A stretch of 64,000 bases of DNA from Desulforapulum sp034007745 (GTDB lineage: Bacteria; Desulfobacterota; Desulfobacteria; Desulfobacterales; Desulfobacteraceae). Where the stretch lies: contig JAVEQI010000011.1 in the NCBI GenBank assembly GCA_034007745.1, forward strand, positions 19,137 to 83,136. Reading direction: 5' to 3'. The notes beneath the pieces are model-generated. The model made no database searches. It was not told the origin of the DNA and saw only the letters and a list, made by a program, of their open reading frames with translations. A program made the position numbers and the translations under genes. Below are positions 42,936 to 51,570 of this stretch, piece by piece (position 1 is the stretch's first letter; every line of letters starts with the position of its first letter).

Positions 42936-44627
42936 ATGAAACTGACAGGAGCACAGATCCTGATCAAGATGATAAAAGCCGAAGGCGTTGATACCATATT
43001 CGGTTATCCCGGGGGCGCTGTCATCGATATCTATGACGAACTCGACAGAAACCCGGATTTACGGCACATCCTTGTTCGCCATGAACAGGGGGCCATCCAC
43101 GCAGCAGACGCCTATGCAAGGGCAAAGGGCGACATCGGCGTGGCCCTTGTAACCTCTGGCCCCGGCGCCACAAACGCCGTCACGGGCATTGCATCTGCCT
43201 ACATGGACTCCATTCCCATTGTGGTATTCACAGGCCAGGTGAACTCGGCCCTCATCGGCAATGACGCCTTTCAGGAGGTTGACATCGTGGGGATCACCCG
43301 GCCCTGCACCAAGCACAACTACCTTGTCAAACGAATCGAGGACCTTGCCAGAATCATCAAGGAGGCCTTTTTCATTGCCCGGTCAGGCAGACCAGGCCCG
43401 GTGCTTGTGGATCTGCCCAAGGATGTCATGGCTGGCACCGTTGAGTTTAAAGAACCGCCCGAGGTTAACATTAAGTCCTACAGACCCACCTATCTGCCCA
43501 ATAGAAAACAGCTTGCCAAGGTGGTGAAACTGATAAAAAATTCCAAGCGGCCGGTTATCTTTTCAGGCGGCGGGGTGATCCTCTCCAAGGCATCCCCTGA
43601 GATCACAGCCCTTGCAAGGATGGCTAACATCCCGGTGACCGCCTCCCTCATGGGACTTGGATCTTTTCCAGCCTCCGACCCATTGTGGCTCGGCATGCTC
43701 GGCATGCACGGAACCTACAGGGCCAACATGAGCATAGGTGAATGCGACCTCATGATTGCGGCGGGGGTAAGGTTTGACGACCGGGTCACGGGCCGCCTGG
43801 AAAAATTTGCGCCCAAGGCAAAAATTGTGCAGATCGACATTGACCCAACCTCCATCCACAAGAATGTAAGTGTGGACTGCCCCATTGTGGGAGACTGCAA
43901 AACCTCTCTGGCCCTGCTCAACCAGATGCTGGCCGACCAGCAGACCCAGGAAGAAATTCAACAACGGAACAAATGGCTTGAAACCATCGAGAAATGGAAA
44001 TCCACCACGCCCCTGAGGTATGAACAGAACGACGAGATCATCAAACCCCAGTTTGTCATTGAGACCTTGAACACCCTCACCCGGGGCAAGGCCATCATCA
44101 CCACCGAGGTCGGCCAGAACCAGATGTGGACAGCCCAGTACTATCATTTTGACCACCCCAACCACTTTATCACGTCTGGCGGACTCGGAGTGATGGGATT
44201 CGGGCTGCCCGCAGCCATAGGCGCAAAGGCCGCCTGTCCTGACAAGATTGTAATCGACATTGCAGGCGACGGCAGCATCCAGATGAACATCCAGGAGCTG
44301 ACCACCTCCCTTGCGGCAAAACTGCCGGTAAAGGTGGTTATTCTCAACAACCGATATCTTGGAATGGTTCGTCAATGGCAGGATCTTTTTTACGAAAAAC
44401 GGTATTCATCAACTTGCATGGAGTGTGCCCCGGATTTTGTAAAGCTTGCCGAGGCCTATGGTGCCACGGGCATGAGAGCCTCAAAACCCTCCGAGGTAAA
44501 AGCCACCCTGGAGAGGGGACTTGCCACAGAAGGTACGGTGATAATGGAGTTTATCGTTGAACGCGAAGAGATGGTCTACCCCATGGTTCCGGCGGGTAAA
44601 TCCCTCACGGAAATGCTGCTCGTGTAA
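42936..44627 (+). CDS. ilvB: Acetolactate synthase large subunit
   Basis: A 563-residue thiamine-diphosphate enzyme joining two pyruvates, or pyruvate with 2-oxobutyrate. The N-terminus GVDTIFGYPGGAVIDIYDEL and the catalytic Glu context LVRHEQGAIHAADAYARAKG are typical. GDGSIQMNIQELTTSLAAKL and VVILNNRYLGMVRQWQ form the cofactor motif. The final EEMVYPMVPAGKSLTEML is also typical. AAGGAG precedes the ATG. The small subunit follows after a 145-base spacer containing repeat R6. Confidence 0.97.
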   Translation: MKLTGAQILIKMIKAEGVDTIFGYPGGAVIDIYDELDRNPDLRHILVRHEQGAIHAADAYARAKGDIGVALVTSGPGATNAVTGIASAYMDSIPIVVFTGQVNSALIGNDAFQEVDIVGITRPCTKHNYLVKRIEDLARIIKEAFFIARSGRPGPVLVDLPKDVMAGTVEFKEPPEVNIKSYRPTYLPNRKQLAKVVKLIKNSKRPVIFSGGGVILSKASPEITALARMANIPVTASLMGLGSFPASDPLWLGMLGMHGTYRANMSIGECDLMIAAGVRFDDRVTGRLEKFAPKAKIVQIDIDPTSIHKNVSVDCPIVGDCKTSLALLNQMLADQQTQEEIQQRNKWLETIEKWKSTTPLRYEQNDEIIKPQFVIETLNTLTRGKAIITTEVGQNQMWTAQYYHFDHPNHFITSGGLGVMGFGLPAAIGAKAACPDKIVIDIAGDGSIQMNIQELTTSLAAKLPVKVVILNNRYLGMVRQWQDLFYEKRYSSTCMECAPDFVKLAEAYGATGMRASKPSEVKATLERGLATEGTVIMEFIVEREEMVYPMVPAGKSLTEMLLV

Positions 44628-44648
44628 CCGGAACGGCCGGAGCAAGAT

Positions 44649-44748
44649 ATGGCTCATGACCACAACGAACGATGAAACACGATAGCCGATAGCGATTAGC
44701 TGTTAGCTAAGAGCTAATGGCTAACAGCTAAAAGCTGTTTCTTATAAC
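44649..44748 (+). repeat. Intergenic repeat (locus R6)
   Basis: GACCACAACGAACGATGAAA, CACGATAGCC, then GATTAGCTGTTAGCTAAGAG, CTAATGGCTAACAGCTAAAA and GCTGTTTCTTATAA. The 3' part matches R4 almost base for base and contains internal AGCTAA/TTAGCT inverted repeats able to fold. It lies inside the ilv operon between ilvB and ilvN, co-oriented. Confidence 0.85.
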
Positions 44749-44772
44749 AACAGAAAATAAGGGTTGATCACC

Positions 44773-45273
44773 ATGACCACTAAAAAACATATTTTATCCA
44801 TCCTTGTTGACAACGAACCCGGAGTTCTCTCAAGAATAGCAGGACTCTTCAGCGGCAGGGGCTACAACATAGACACCCTGAGCGTTGCCCAGACCATGGA
44901 GTCAACGGCCTCCCGGGTCATCATGGAGACAAGCGGGGACGATCACATTATCGAACAGATTATCAAGCAGCTGTACAAGCTGATCAACATCATAACCGTT
45001 GTAGATCTGACACAGACCAAACATGTAAAGCGCGAACTTGCCCTGATCAAGGTCCATGCAAAACCCGAACACAGGGCAGAGATTCTCAGGATCGTTGACA
45101 TTTTCAGGTGCAGGGTGGTGGATGTGGCTCTTGATTACTACACAATTGAGATATCAGGCAACGAAGAAAAACTCATGGCCATCATGGATCTTCTGACCCC
45201 CATGGGTATCATCGAAACTGCAAGAACGGGAAGCATTGCCCTTTCAAGGGAAAAAAGCACAAAACGAACATAA
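44773..45273 (+). CDS. ilvN: Acetolactate synthase small (regulatory) subunit
   Basis: A 166-residue regulatory subunit giving valine feedback control. The N-terminal ACT domain reads ILSILVDNEPGVLSRIAGLF then SGRGYNIDTLSVA. The C-terminal domain has KRELALIKVHA and DYYTIEISGNEEKLMAIMDL. The ATG at 44773 is chosen because AAGGG lies about nine bases upstream; a TTG nine bases earlier is less likely. Complete by length. Confidence 0.95.
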   Translation: MTTKKHILSILVDNEPGVLSRIAGLFSGRGYNIDTLSVAQTMESTASRVIMETSGDDHIIEQIIKQLYKLINIITVVDLTQTKHVKRELALIKVHAKPEHRAEILRIVDIFRCRVVDVALDYYTIEISGNEEKLMAIMDLLTPMGIIETARTGSIALSREKSTKRT

Positions 45274-45391
45274 TTCCTATGTCCTGGCGAGCACAACGAA
45301 ACATGAAATTTGAATCAGGACTGAACTTTGTTTCTTGTCTCTTGTTTCAAGCTTCTTGTAAAACCCCTATGTCCTGGCGGACAAAACGAAA
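45274..45391 (+). repeat. Intergenic repeat, two units (locus R7)
   Basis: Unit one is ATGTCCTGGCGAGCACAACG, AAACATGAAATTTGAATCAG, GACTGAACTTTGTTTCTTGT and CTCTTGTTTCAAGCTTCTTG. Unit two begins ATGTCCTGGCGGACAAAACG. It starts right after the ilvN stop, lies before cimA, and is co-oriented. Its TTTGTTTCTTGTCTCTTGTT segment is identical to R3 over 24 kb away. Confidence 0.88.
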
Positions 45392-45427
45392 TATCAGAGA
45401 GATACCCCAGATCAATTGGAGAAAAAA

Positions 45428-47014
45428 ATGAAACAGGTGCTACTCTACGACACAACCTTGAGGGACGGCATGCAGGGGGAAAACATCTGCTTTTCCGCCG
45501 AAGAAAAGGTTAAAATAGCCAGAAAACTCGATGACATGGGCATCCATTACATCGAAGGCGGCTGGCCAGGATCCAACCCCAGTGCCATGCGTTTTTTTCA
45601 TCTCATCAGGGATGTCAAATTAAAGCTTGCAAAGATCGCAGCCTTCGGGTCCACAAGAAGGGCAAAAACAACCCCCCAGGAAGACCCGAATCTCAAGGCA
45701 CTCATTGCATGCGGTGCTCCGGTTGTGACCATCTTTGGAAAGAGCTGGGATCTCCACGTTAACGAGATCATGAACAACACCCTTGAAGAAAACCTTGCCA
45801 TGATCGAGGAGAGCATCTCGTACCTGGTGGAGCATAGGCGGGAGGTAATCTACGACGCAGAGCATTTTTTTGACGGGTTCATTGCAAATCCCGGTTATGC
45901 CCTGGACACCTTGATGGCAGCGGTGGAAGGTGGATGCACGACATTGGTGCTCTGCGACACCAACGGCGGCACCCTTCCCCATGACATCGAAGCCATGATC
46001 CAAAAAGTCGTAAAGACCCTGGAAAAGGCCTATAATTTTCCCATAAGGATCGGAATCCACACCCACAATGACTGTGGCATGGCCGTTGCCAACTCCATAA
46101 CAGCTGTCAGAGCCGGAGCCAGTATGGTCCAGGGCACGATTAATGGTTATGGAGAACGCTGCGGCAATGCGGATCTCACCTCGATCATTCCCATCCTTGC
46201 CCTTAAAATGAACGTTGACTGTGTTGGACCTGAAGATCTTAAAAAGCTGCTCCCCCTCTCGCGGTTTGTCAGTGAAACAGCCAACATGACCCCCTTGAAT
46301 TCAAGACCCTTTGTGGGCAAGAGCGCATTCACCCACAAGGGTGGGATTCATGTGAGCGCCGTGATGAAACAATCCCGGGCCTACGAGCACATGAATCCCG
46401 CCCTTGTGGGCAACAAACGACGGGTTCTTGTGTCTGAACAATCGGGAAAGAGCAACATCGTTTTCAAGGCAAAGGAGATGGGACTTGACCTTGGTGAAAA
46501 TGAGACAATAAGCCAGAGCATCATCTCAAGCATCAAAGAGTTAGAAGAGGACGGGTATCAGTTTGACGTGGCCGAAGGGTCACTCAAGATCATAATGGAG
46601 AAACTCTCAGAACAGTATGAACCCCACTTTGAACTTGAGTCTTTCCGGGTGTCCATCGAAAAGAACAGGGATTTTCCCTGCTATGCCCATGCGACAATAA
46701 AAATAAGGGTGGGAGACACCTATGAAATCACGGCGGCCGAGGGTGACGGTCCGGTAAGCGCCCTTGACAACGCCCTTAGAAAGGCCCTGACAAAAATTTA
46801 CCCGTCCATCAGCGACATGCACCTCATCGATTTCAAGGTCCGGGTGATCGAGGGAAGCGGTTCCACCGACTCCAAGGTAAGGGTCCTCATAGAGTCAAGG
46901 GATGCCAACAACATATTCAGCACCATGGGGGTAAGCGAGGATATAATCGAGGCAAGCTGGCAGGCCCTGGCCGACAGTTTCCAGTATAAGCTCTCCCTGG
47001 ATAAGGAAAAATAA
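45428..47014 (+). CDS. cimA: (R)-citramalate synthase
   Basis: A 528-residue HMGL-type condensing enzyme that makes citramalate from pyruvate and acetyl-CoA, starting threonine-independent isoleucine synthesis. It begins VLLYDTTLRDGMQGENICFS then AEEKVKIARKLDDMGIHYIE and GGWPGSNP, the last being typical of CimA rather than LeuA. GIHTHNDCGMAVANSITAVR provides metal-binding His residues. The C-terminal LeuA-type allosteric domain is present. The ATG at 45428 follows GGAG. Its presence with ilvDBN and leuA implies that 2-oxobutyrate comes from citramalate through the leu enzymes. Confidence 0.94.
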   Translation: MKQVLLYDTTLRDGMQGENICFSAEEKVKIARKLDDMGIHYIEGGWPGSNPSAMRFFHLIRDVKLKLAKIAAFGSTRRAKTTPQEDPNLKALIACGAPVVTIFGKSWDLHVNEIMNNTLEENLAMIEESISYLVEHRREVIYDAEHFFDGFIANPGYALDTLMAAVEGGCTTLVLCDTNGGTLPHDIEAMIQKVVKTLEKAYNFPIRIGIHTHNDCGMAVANSITAVRAGASMVQGTINGYGERCGNADLTSIIPILALKMNVDCVGPEDLKKLLPLSRFVSETANMTPLNSRPFVGKSAFTHKGGIHVSAVMKQSRAYEHMNPALVGNKRRVLVSEQSGKSNIVFKAKEMGLDLGENETISQSIISSIKELEEDGYQFDVAEGSLKIIMEKLSEQYEPHFELESFRVSIEKNRDFPCYAHATIKIRVGDTYEITAAEGDGPVSALDNALRKALTKIYPSISDMHLIDFKVRVIEGSGSTDSKVRVLIESRDANNIFSTMGVSEDIIEASWQALADSFQYKLSLDKEK

Positions 47015-47034
47015 AAACAACAAAAGAGGAAGCC

Positions 47035-48579
47035 ATGGAACAAAAAAACAAAGTGTTCATTTTCGACACCACCTTAAGGGATGGTGAACAATCACCCGGA
47101 GCAAGCATGAATGCAGCGGAAAAGCTTCGCATCGCAACCCAGCTTGAACTTCTAGGTGTGGATGTCATCGAAGCAGGATTTCCGGCAGCCTCAAAGGGAG
47201 ATTTTGCGGCCGTTGAAGCCATTGCAAAAAAGCTTAAAAAATCCCAGGTTGCAGCTCTTTGCCGTGCCTCTGAAAAGGATATCTCCCTGGCCTGGGAGGC
47301 GATCAAGGATGCGGCCTTCCCGAGGATTCACACCTTTATTGCCACCTCGGACATTCATCTTGAGTATAAACTAAAAATGTCCCGGGACGAAGTTTTAAAG
47401 AGCGCCGTTGAGGCGGTCACCTATGCCGCCTCCCTTACTCCTAACGTGGAATTTTCAGCCGAGGACGGCTCCAGAAGCGACCCTGATTTTCTCTGCAAGG
47501 TGTTTAAGGCGGTCATAGATGCAGGGGCTACAACAGTCAACCTGCCCGACACCGTGGGGTATGCCGTGCCCGACGAATTTGCCAATCTTGTCTCCTATAT
47601 CATGAAAAATACGCCCAACATGGGCCGAGCGATTTTGAGCGTTCACTGCCACAACGATTTGGGACTTGCCACGGCCAACACCCTTGCAGCCATAAGGGCC
47701 GGTGCCCGCCAGGCAGAGGTGACCGTCAACGGCATTGGCGAACGGGCCGGCAATACTTCCCTCGAAGAGGTGGTCATGTCCCTTGGCACCCGACCGAACT
47801 TTTTTAGCGAAACGACATCCATTGACACCACCAGAATCTACCCCACAAGCCGTCTTGTGAGCATGATAACCGGCATCCTGGTTCAGCCCAACCGGGCCAT
47901 TGTAGGTGCCAATGCCTTTGCCCATGAGGCTGGCATCCACCAGGACGGCATGCTCAAAAACCCAATGACCTACGAGATCATGAAGCCGGAAACAGTGGGG
48001 GTCAACAAAAACAGCCTGGTCCTTGGCAAGCATTCCGGCCGCCATGCCCTTTACACCCATATTTCAGAAAAGGGATACAACCTTTCCGAAGAAGAGTTAG
48101 ACGTTGTATTTGAAAAATTCAAACACCTGGCAGACAGGAAAAAAAGCATACTTGACGAGGATATTGATGCCCTTGTAAACGAGGGGGTTTTAAGGGGCTC
48201 AGAGGTGTTCTGCCTGAAGTATCTCCACGTTTCGAGCGGCACCACAGTCTGTCCCCATGCGAGCGTTCATCTGACCATCAACGGCCGCCTGGTAAAGGGA
48301 GCCACCGAAGGAAACGGTCCTATTGACTCTGTGTTCAACACAATATCCCGGCTGACCGACACCAAGTCAGAACTGCTGCGTTTTACCGTGAGTGCCCTGT
48401 CCGAGGGTACAGACTCCCAGGGCGAGGTCACAGTAAGGCTTTCAGAGGGCGGCATCGTCTCCCTTGGCAAAGGATCAGACCCCGACATTATAACGGCAAG
48501 CGCCCTTGCCTACATAAACGGGCTCAACCGGCTTGAGTATCTGAAATCTAATCCTGTGGTTAAGCCTGAAGCTGTTTAG
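47035..48579 (+). CDS. leuA: 2-Isopropylmalate synthase
   Basis: A 514-residue enzyme condensing 2-oxoisovalerate with acetyl-CoA, the first step of leucine synthesis. The catalytic TIM barrel begins FIFDTTLRDGEQSPGASMNA. SVHCHNDLGLATANTLAAIR has the metal-binding histidines, and AFAHEAGIHQDGMLKNPMTY follows. The C-terminal allosteric domain includes GPIDSVFNTISRLT. It starts 20 bases after cimA and ends the operon. leuCD, leuB and ilvC are not in the window. Confidence 0.96.
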   Translation: MEQKNKVFIFDTTLRDGEQSPGASMNAAEKLRIATQLELLGVDVIEAGFPAASKGDFAAVEAIAKKLKKSQVAALCRASEKDISLAWEAIKDAAFPRIHTFIATSDIHLEYKLKMSRDEVLKSAVEAVTYAASLTPNVEFSAEDGSRSDPDFLCKVFKAVIDAGATTVNLPDTVGYAVPDEFANLVSYIMKNTPNMGRAILSVHCHNDLGLATANTLAAIRAGARQAEVTVNGIGERAGNTSLEEVVMSLGTRPNFFSETTSIDTTRIYPTSRLVSMITGILVQPNRAIVGANAFAHEAGIHQDGMLKNPMTYEIMKPETVGVNKNSLVLGKHSGRHALYTHISEKGYNLSEEELDVVFEKFKHLADRKKSILDEDIDALVNEGVLRGSEVFCLKYLHVSSGTTVCPHASVHLTINGRLVKGATEGNGPIDSVFNTISRLTDTKSELLRFTVSALSEGTDSQGEVTVRLSEGGIVSLGKGSDPDIITASALAYINGLNRLEYLKSNPVVKPEAV

Positions 48580-48612
48580 GCAGCTGTTAGTAATTAGTGT
48601 TTAGTGGGATGT

Positions 48613-48634
48613 AGGGCGATTCATGAATCGCCCT
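48613..48634. repeat. 22-bp perfect palindrome between leuA and lepA
   Basis: AGGGCGATTCA is followed directly by its exact complement TGAATCGCCCT, with no loop bases. It resembles the GGGCGATTCATGAATCGCCC class of dispersed palindromes seen in many bacteria. It lies between convergent leuA and lepA and could fold in both transcripts, but no T-run follows, so a terminator role is uncertain. Confidence 0.75.
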
Positions 48635-48679
48635 GCTAAATAACCCTTAGAAGGTTGGATCAACAACTCTATTTCTTCA

Positions 48680-50485
48680 TTATTTTCCAGATTTAAGCAC
48701 GGAAAGAAACGCAGACTGGGGAATTTCAACAGATCCAACCATCTTCATACGTTTCTTCCCCTTTTTCTGCTTTTCAAGAAGCTTTCTCTTCCTCGAGATA
48801 TCGCCGCCATAGCATTTAGCCGTAACATCCTTTCGATAGGCCGAAACCGTCTCCCTTGCGATAACCTTACCGCCAATTGCTCCCTGAATGGCGATCTTGA
48901 ACATCTGCCTTGGAATCTCTTCCCGCAGTTTTTTACACGCACTTCTAGCTCTGTCAACGGCCTTGTCCCGGTGGACAAGCTGGGACAGGGCGTCCACACG
49001 TTCACCGTTGACAAGGAAATCCAACTTTACAAGATCTGTCTCCTGGTATCCTGCGATTTCATAATCAAACGAGCCATACCCCTGGGTGACACTCTTCAGG
49101 CGATCGTAGAACTCATAAACCACCTCGGCAAGGGGCAGGGTGAATTTCATCTCGATGCGGTTGCTGGTAAGGTACTGGTAATTGGTGCTTATCCCCCTGT
49201 GCTCCATAGCGACCTGCATCACAGCCCCCATGTATCGATCCGGAATGATAATCGACGCCTTGATAAAGGGTTCCCTTGTGTTTTCAACCTCGGCCGGATC
49301 GGGATAGTGAGAAGGATTATCGATGATTTCAACGGTACCGTCGGTGCGGGTGATTTCGTAACGAACGGACGGGGATGTAAGTATCAGAGAAAGGTCATAC
49401 TCTCTTTCCAGGCGTTCCTGGACAACCTCAAGGTGGAGAAGGCCAAGGAACCCACACCTATAGCCAAACCCCAGGGCCGCCGAAGAGTCTTTTTCATACA
49501 CAAGGGAAGCGTCGTTGAGCTTTAATTTTTCGAGGGCCTCGGTGAGTTCTGGATACTCATCGGAGGCCACGGGATACATGGAGGAAAAGACAACGGGATT
49601 GGGATCCCTGAACCCCTTCACACCGACCTTGCAGCGATTTTCAGAATGAGTAAGGGTGTCTCCGCACTTGACATCGCTGATCTGCTTGATTCCTGCAATT
49701 ATGTAGCCCACCTGCCCCGCGCTGATCATGTCCACCGGGCATCGCTTGATCTGAAAGATGCCGACCTCTTCCACCTTGTAGATGGAATCCGACGATAAAA
49801 AGGCGATTCTATCACCCGGTGAAATGGTGCCTTCAAAAAGTCTCAGATGGACAATAATTCCCCGGTAGGGGTCGTAATGGGAATCGAAAACCAGGGCCTT
49901 CAGGGGAGCTTTGGGATCCCCCTTGGGAGGAGAAATCCTTGCGACTGCCGCCTCAAATACGCCTGGAACACCAACGCCTGTCTTTGCCGACACAAGAAGA
50001 GCCGTTTCACTGTCAAGCCCAAGGTCCTCATCGATTTGGTCCTTGACCCACTCGATTTCAGCCGAAGGAAGGTCTATCTTGTTGATCACCGGAACGATCT
50101 CAAGATTATGCTCCATGGCAAGATAGATGTTCGCAAGAGTCTGGGCCTCTACCCCCTGGCTTGCGTCCACAAGCAGAAAAGCCCCCTCACACGAGGCAAG
50201 AGCCCTTGAGACCTCGTAGGAAAAATCCACGTGGCCGGGCGTGTCAATGAGGTTAAGAAGATACTCCTCACCATCCTTGCCCGTGTAGGGAAGAGAGACA
50301 GTGTGACTCTTGATGGTAATTCCCCTTTCACGTTCTATGTCCATGGAATCAAGTATCTGATCCTGAAAGTCCCGGTCGGCAATGATGCCGGACACCTGGA
50401 TCAAACGATCGGAAAAGGTTGACTTGCCGTGATCGATATGGGCAATGATGCTGAAATTACGGATATTCTTCTGCTTTATATTCAA
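48680..50485 (-). CDS. lepA: Elongation factor 4 (LepA)
   Basis: A 601-residue translational GTPase that back-translocates or remodels stalled ribosomes. G1 is IAHIDHGKSTFSDRL, G3 DTPGHVDFSYEVSRAL and G4 NKIDLP. The C-terminal LepA domain has ARETVSAYRKDVTAKCYGGD then ISRKRKLLEKQKKGKKRMK. A TTG at 50485 preceded by GAGGT gives the family N-terminus (LNIKQKNIRNFSIIAHIDHG). An ATG at 50548 would add 21 atypical residues and cannot be excluded. Expression is probably monocistronic. Confidence 0.95.
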   Translation of the reverse strand: MNIKQKNIRNFSIIAHIDHGKSTFSDRLIQVSGIIADRDFQDQILDSMDIERERGITIKSHTVSLPYTGKDGEEYLLNLIDTPGHVDFSYEVSRALASCEGAFLLVDASQGVEAQTLANIYLAMEHNLEIVPVINKIDLPSAEIEWVKDQIDEDLGLDSETALLVSAKTGVGVPGVFEAAVARISPPKGDPKAPLKALVFDSHYDPYRGIIVHLRLFEGTISPGDRIAFLSSDSIYKVEEVGIFQIKRCPVDMISAGQVGYIIAGIKQISDVKCGDTLTHSENRCKVGVKGFRDPNPVVFSSMYPVASDEYPELTEALEKLKLNDASLVYEKDSSAALGFGYRCGFLGLLHLEVVQERLEREYDLSLILTSPSVRYEITRTDGTVEIIDNPSHYPDPAEVENTREPFIKASIIIPDRYMGAVMQVAMEHRGISTNYQYLTSNRIEMKFTLPLAEVVYEFYDRLKSVTQGYGSFDYEIAGYQETDLVKLDFLVNGERVDALSQLVHRDKAVDRARSACKKLREEIPRQMFKIAIQGAIGGKVIARETVSAYRKDVTAKCYGGDISRKRKLLEKQKKGKKRMKMVGSVEIPQSAFLSVLKSGK

Positions 50486-50631
50486 ATTTACCTCAAACAA
50501 ATAGTTGACATACTTTAATGAGCTCGATAATTTTCTAAAATTGTACAATCATTATTTTTATCAGCTGATGCCTAAAGTGTCAAGCGGGACGAAATCCCCT
50601 AACCCAAACCGTTAATTCCCAGGATCAATCC

Positions 50632-51555
50632 ATGCCCATCTCAATCCTTATAGTTGATGACGATACAGCAGTTAAAACTTCCACCCGGGAATTTCTTGAA
50701 CTGACTGGAGCCAGCGTGATAACCGCATCCAGTGCGGAAGAGGCCCTTGATCTTCTCAACGACTTTACGCCCGATGTCATTCTCACAGATATCATGATGA
50801 AGGGGATGAATGGTCTTGAGCTGACCCGTTTTGTCCGGAAAAATTATGGGGTGGCCGTCATTGTCATGACAGGATACAGCGCCGACTACTCCTATGAAGA
50901 GGCGGTCAACGCAGGTGCCAGCGATTTTATTTTCAAACCCTTCAGATTCGGAGAGCTTGATCTTCGCATCAAAAGGGTGATGCGGGAAGTGAAACTGAAA
51001 AAAGAACACGCAAAGCTGATGAACAGGCTCGAAGAGTTAGCCATCACAGACGGACTTACAGGTCTTTACAACTCCCGCCATTTTTTCAGCCAGCTCAAAA
51101 TGGAAATCGAACGATGCACCCGATACCGTCACCCCTTATCCCTCCTGCTCCTGGATATTGATCGGTTCAAAAACTTCAACGACACCTGGGGCCATCTCGA
51201 AGGGGATAAGGTACTCATGGCCATGGGGAAAATAATCACCTCATGTCTCAGGAGCAACGACACTGCCTACCGCTATGGAGGCGAAGAGTTCACCGTGATT
51301 TTACCTGAAACCCACCAGGTGGAAGAGGCCTGCCTTGTGGGGGAAAGAATCAGGGGGATACTATCACAGCACAAGTTTACCCCAGATAAAGAAACAGCGG
51401 TCAAGGTGACCATCAGCCTCGGGGTAACCCAGCTGTCGATTAAAGATTCCCTTGAATCCTTTATCAAGCGTGCAGATATGGCCATGTACGAGTCAAAAAA
51501 GGCAGGCAGGGATCAATTAACCTGCCTGCCTTTTCCTGGAGAAGAAACCTGCTGA
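50632..51555 (+). CDS. Response regulator with GGDEF output (PleD-like diguanylate cyclase)
   Basis: A 307-residue protein. The receiver domain (residues ~1-120) begins SILIVDDDTAVKTS, with the phospho-acceptor Asp53 in DVILTDIMMKG and the switch Thr/Lys in VMTGYSADY and FIFKPFRFG. The GGDEF domain (~145-295) has an active GGEEF site in AYRYGGEEFTVILP and an RSND product-inhibition site (RxxD) five residues before it. It should make c-di-GMP on phosphorylation. No sensor kinase is adjacent. The last ~14 codons overlap a terminator hairpin. A PilZ receptor is encoded at 2.6 kb. Confidence 0.93.
   Translation: MPISILIVDDDTAVKTSTREFLELTGASVITASSAEEALDLLNDFTPDVILTDIMMKGMNGLELTRFVRKNYGVAVIVMTGYSADYSYEEAVNAGASDFIFKPFRFGELDLRIKRVMREVKLKKEHAKLMNRLEELAITDGLTGLYNSRHFFSQLKMEIERCTRYRHPLSLLLLDIDRFKNFNDTWGHLEGDKVLMAMGKIITSCLRSNDTAYRYGGEEFTVILPETHQVEEACLVGERIRGILSQHKFTPDKETAVKVTISLGVTQLSIKDSLESFIKRADMAMYESKKAGRDQLTCLPFPGEETC
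51497..51534. terminator. Bidirectional terminator inside the GGDEF gene end
   Basis: AAAAGGCAGGCAGG (51497-51510), a 10-base loop, then CCTGCCTGCCTTTT (51521-51534): a perfect 14-bp stem flanked by A and T tracts, functional in both directions. It lies before the stop codon at 51553-51555 and also serves the convergent valS, which ends at 51571. Confidence 0.85.
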
Positions 51556-51570
51556 ACCATATCAGAATCT

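Noticed and set aside
43563..44375. 270-codon minus-strand frame
   Set aside because: Antisense to ilvB; long only because the high-GC third positions of ilvB suppress stops.
44649..44748. Repeat R6 as a T-box or amino acid riboswitch of the ilv operon
   Set aside because: The same sequence occurs between unrelated genes (R2, R4), so it is a dispersed repeat, not an ilv-specific riboswitch.
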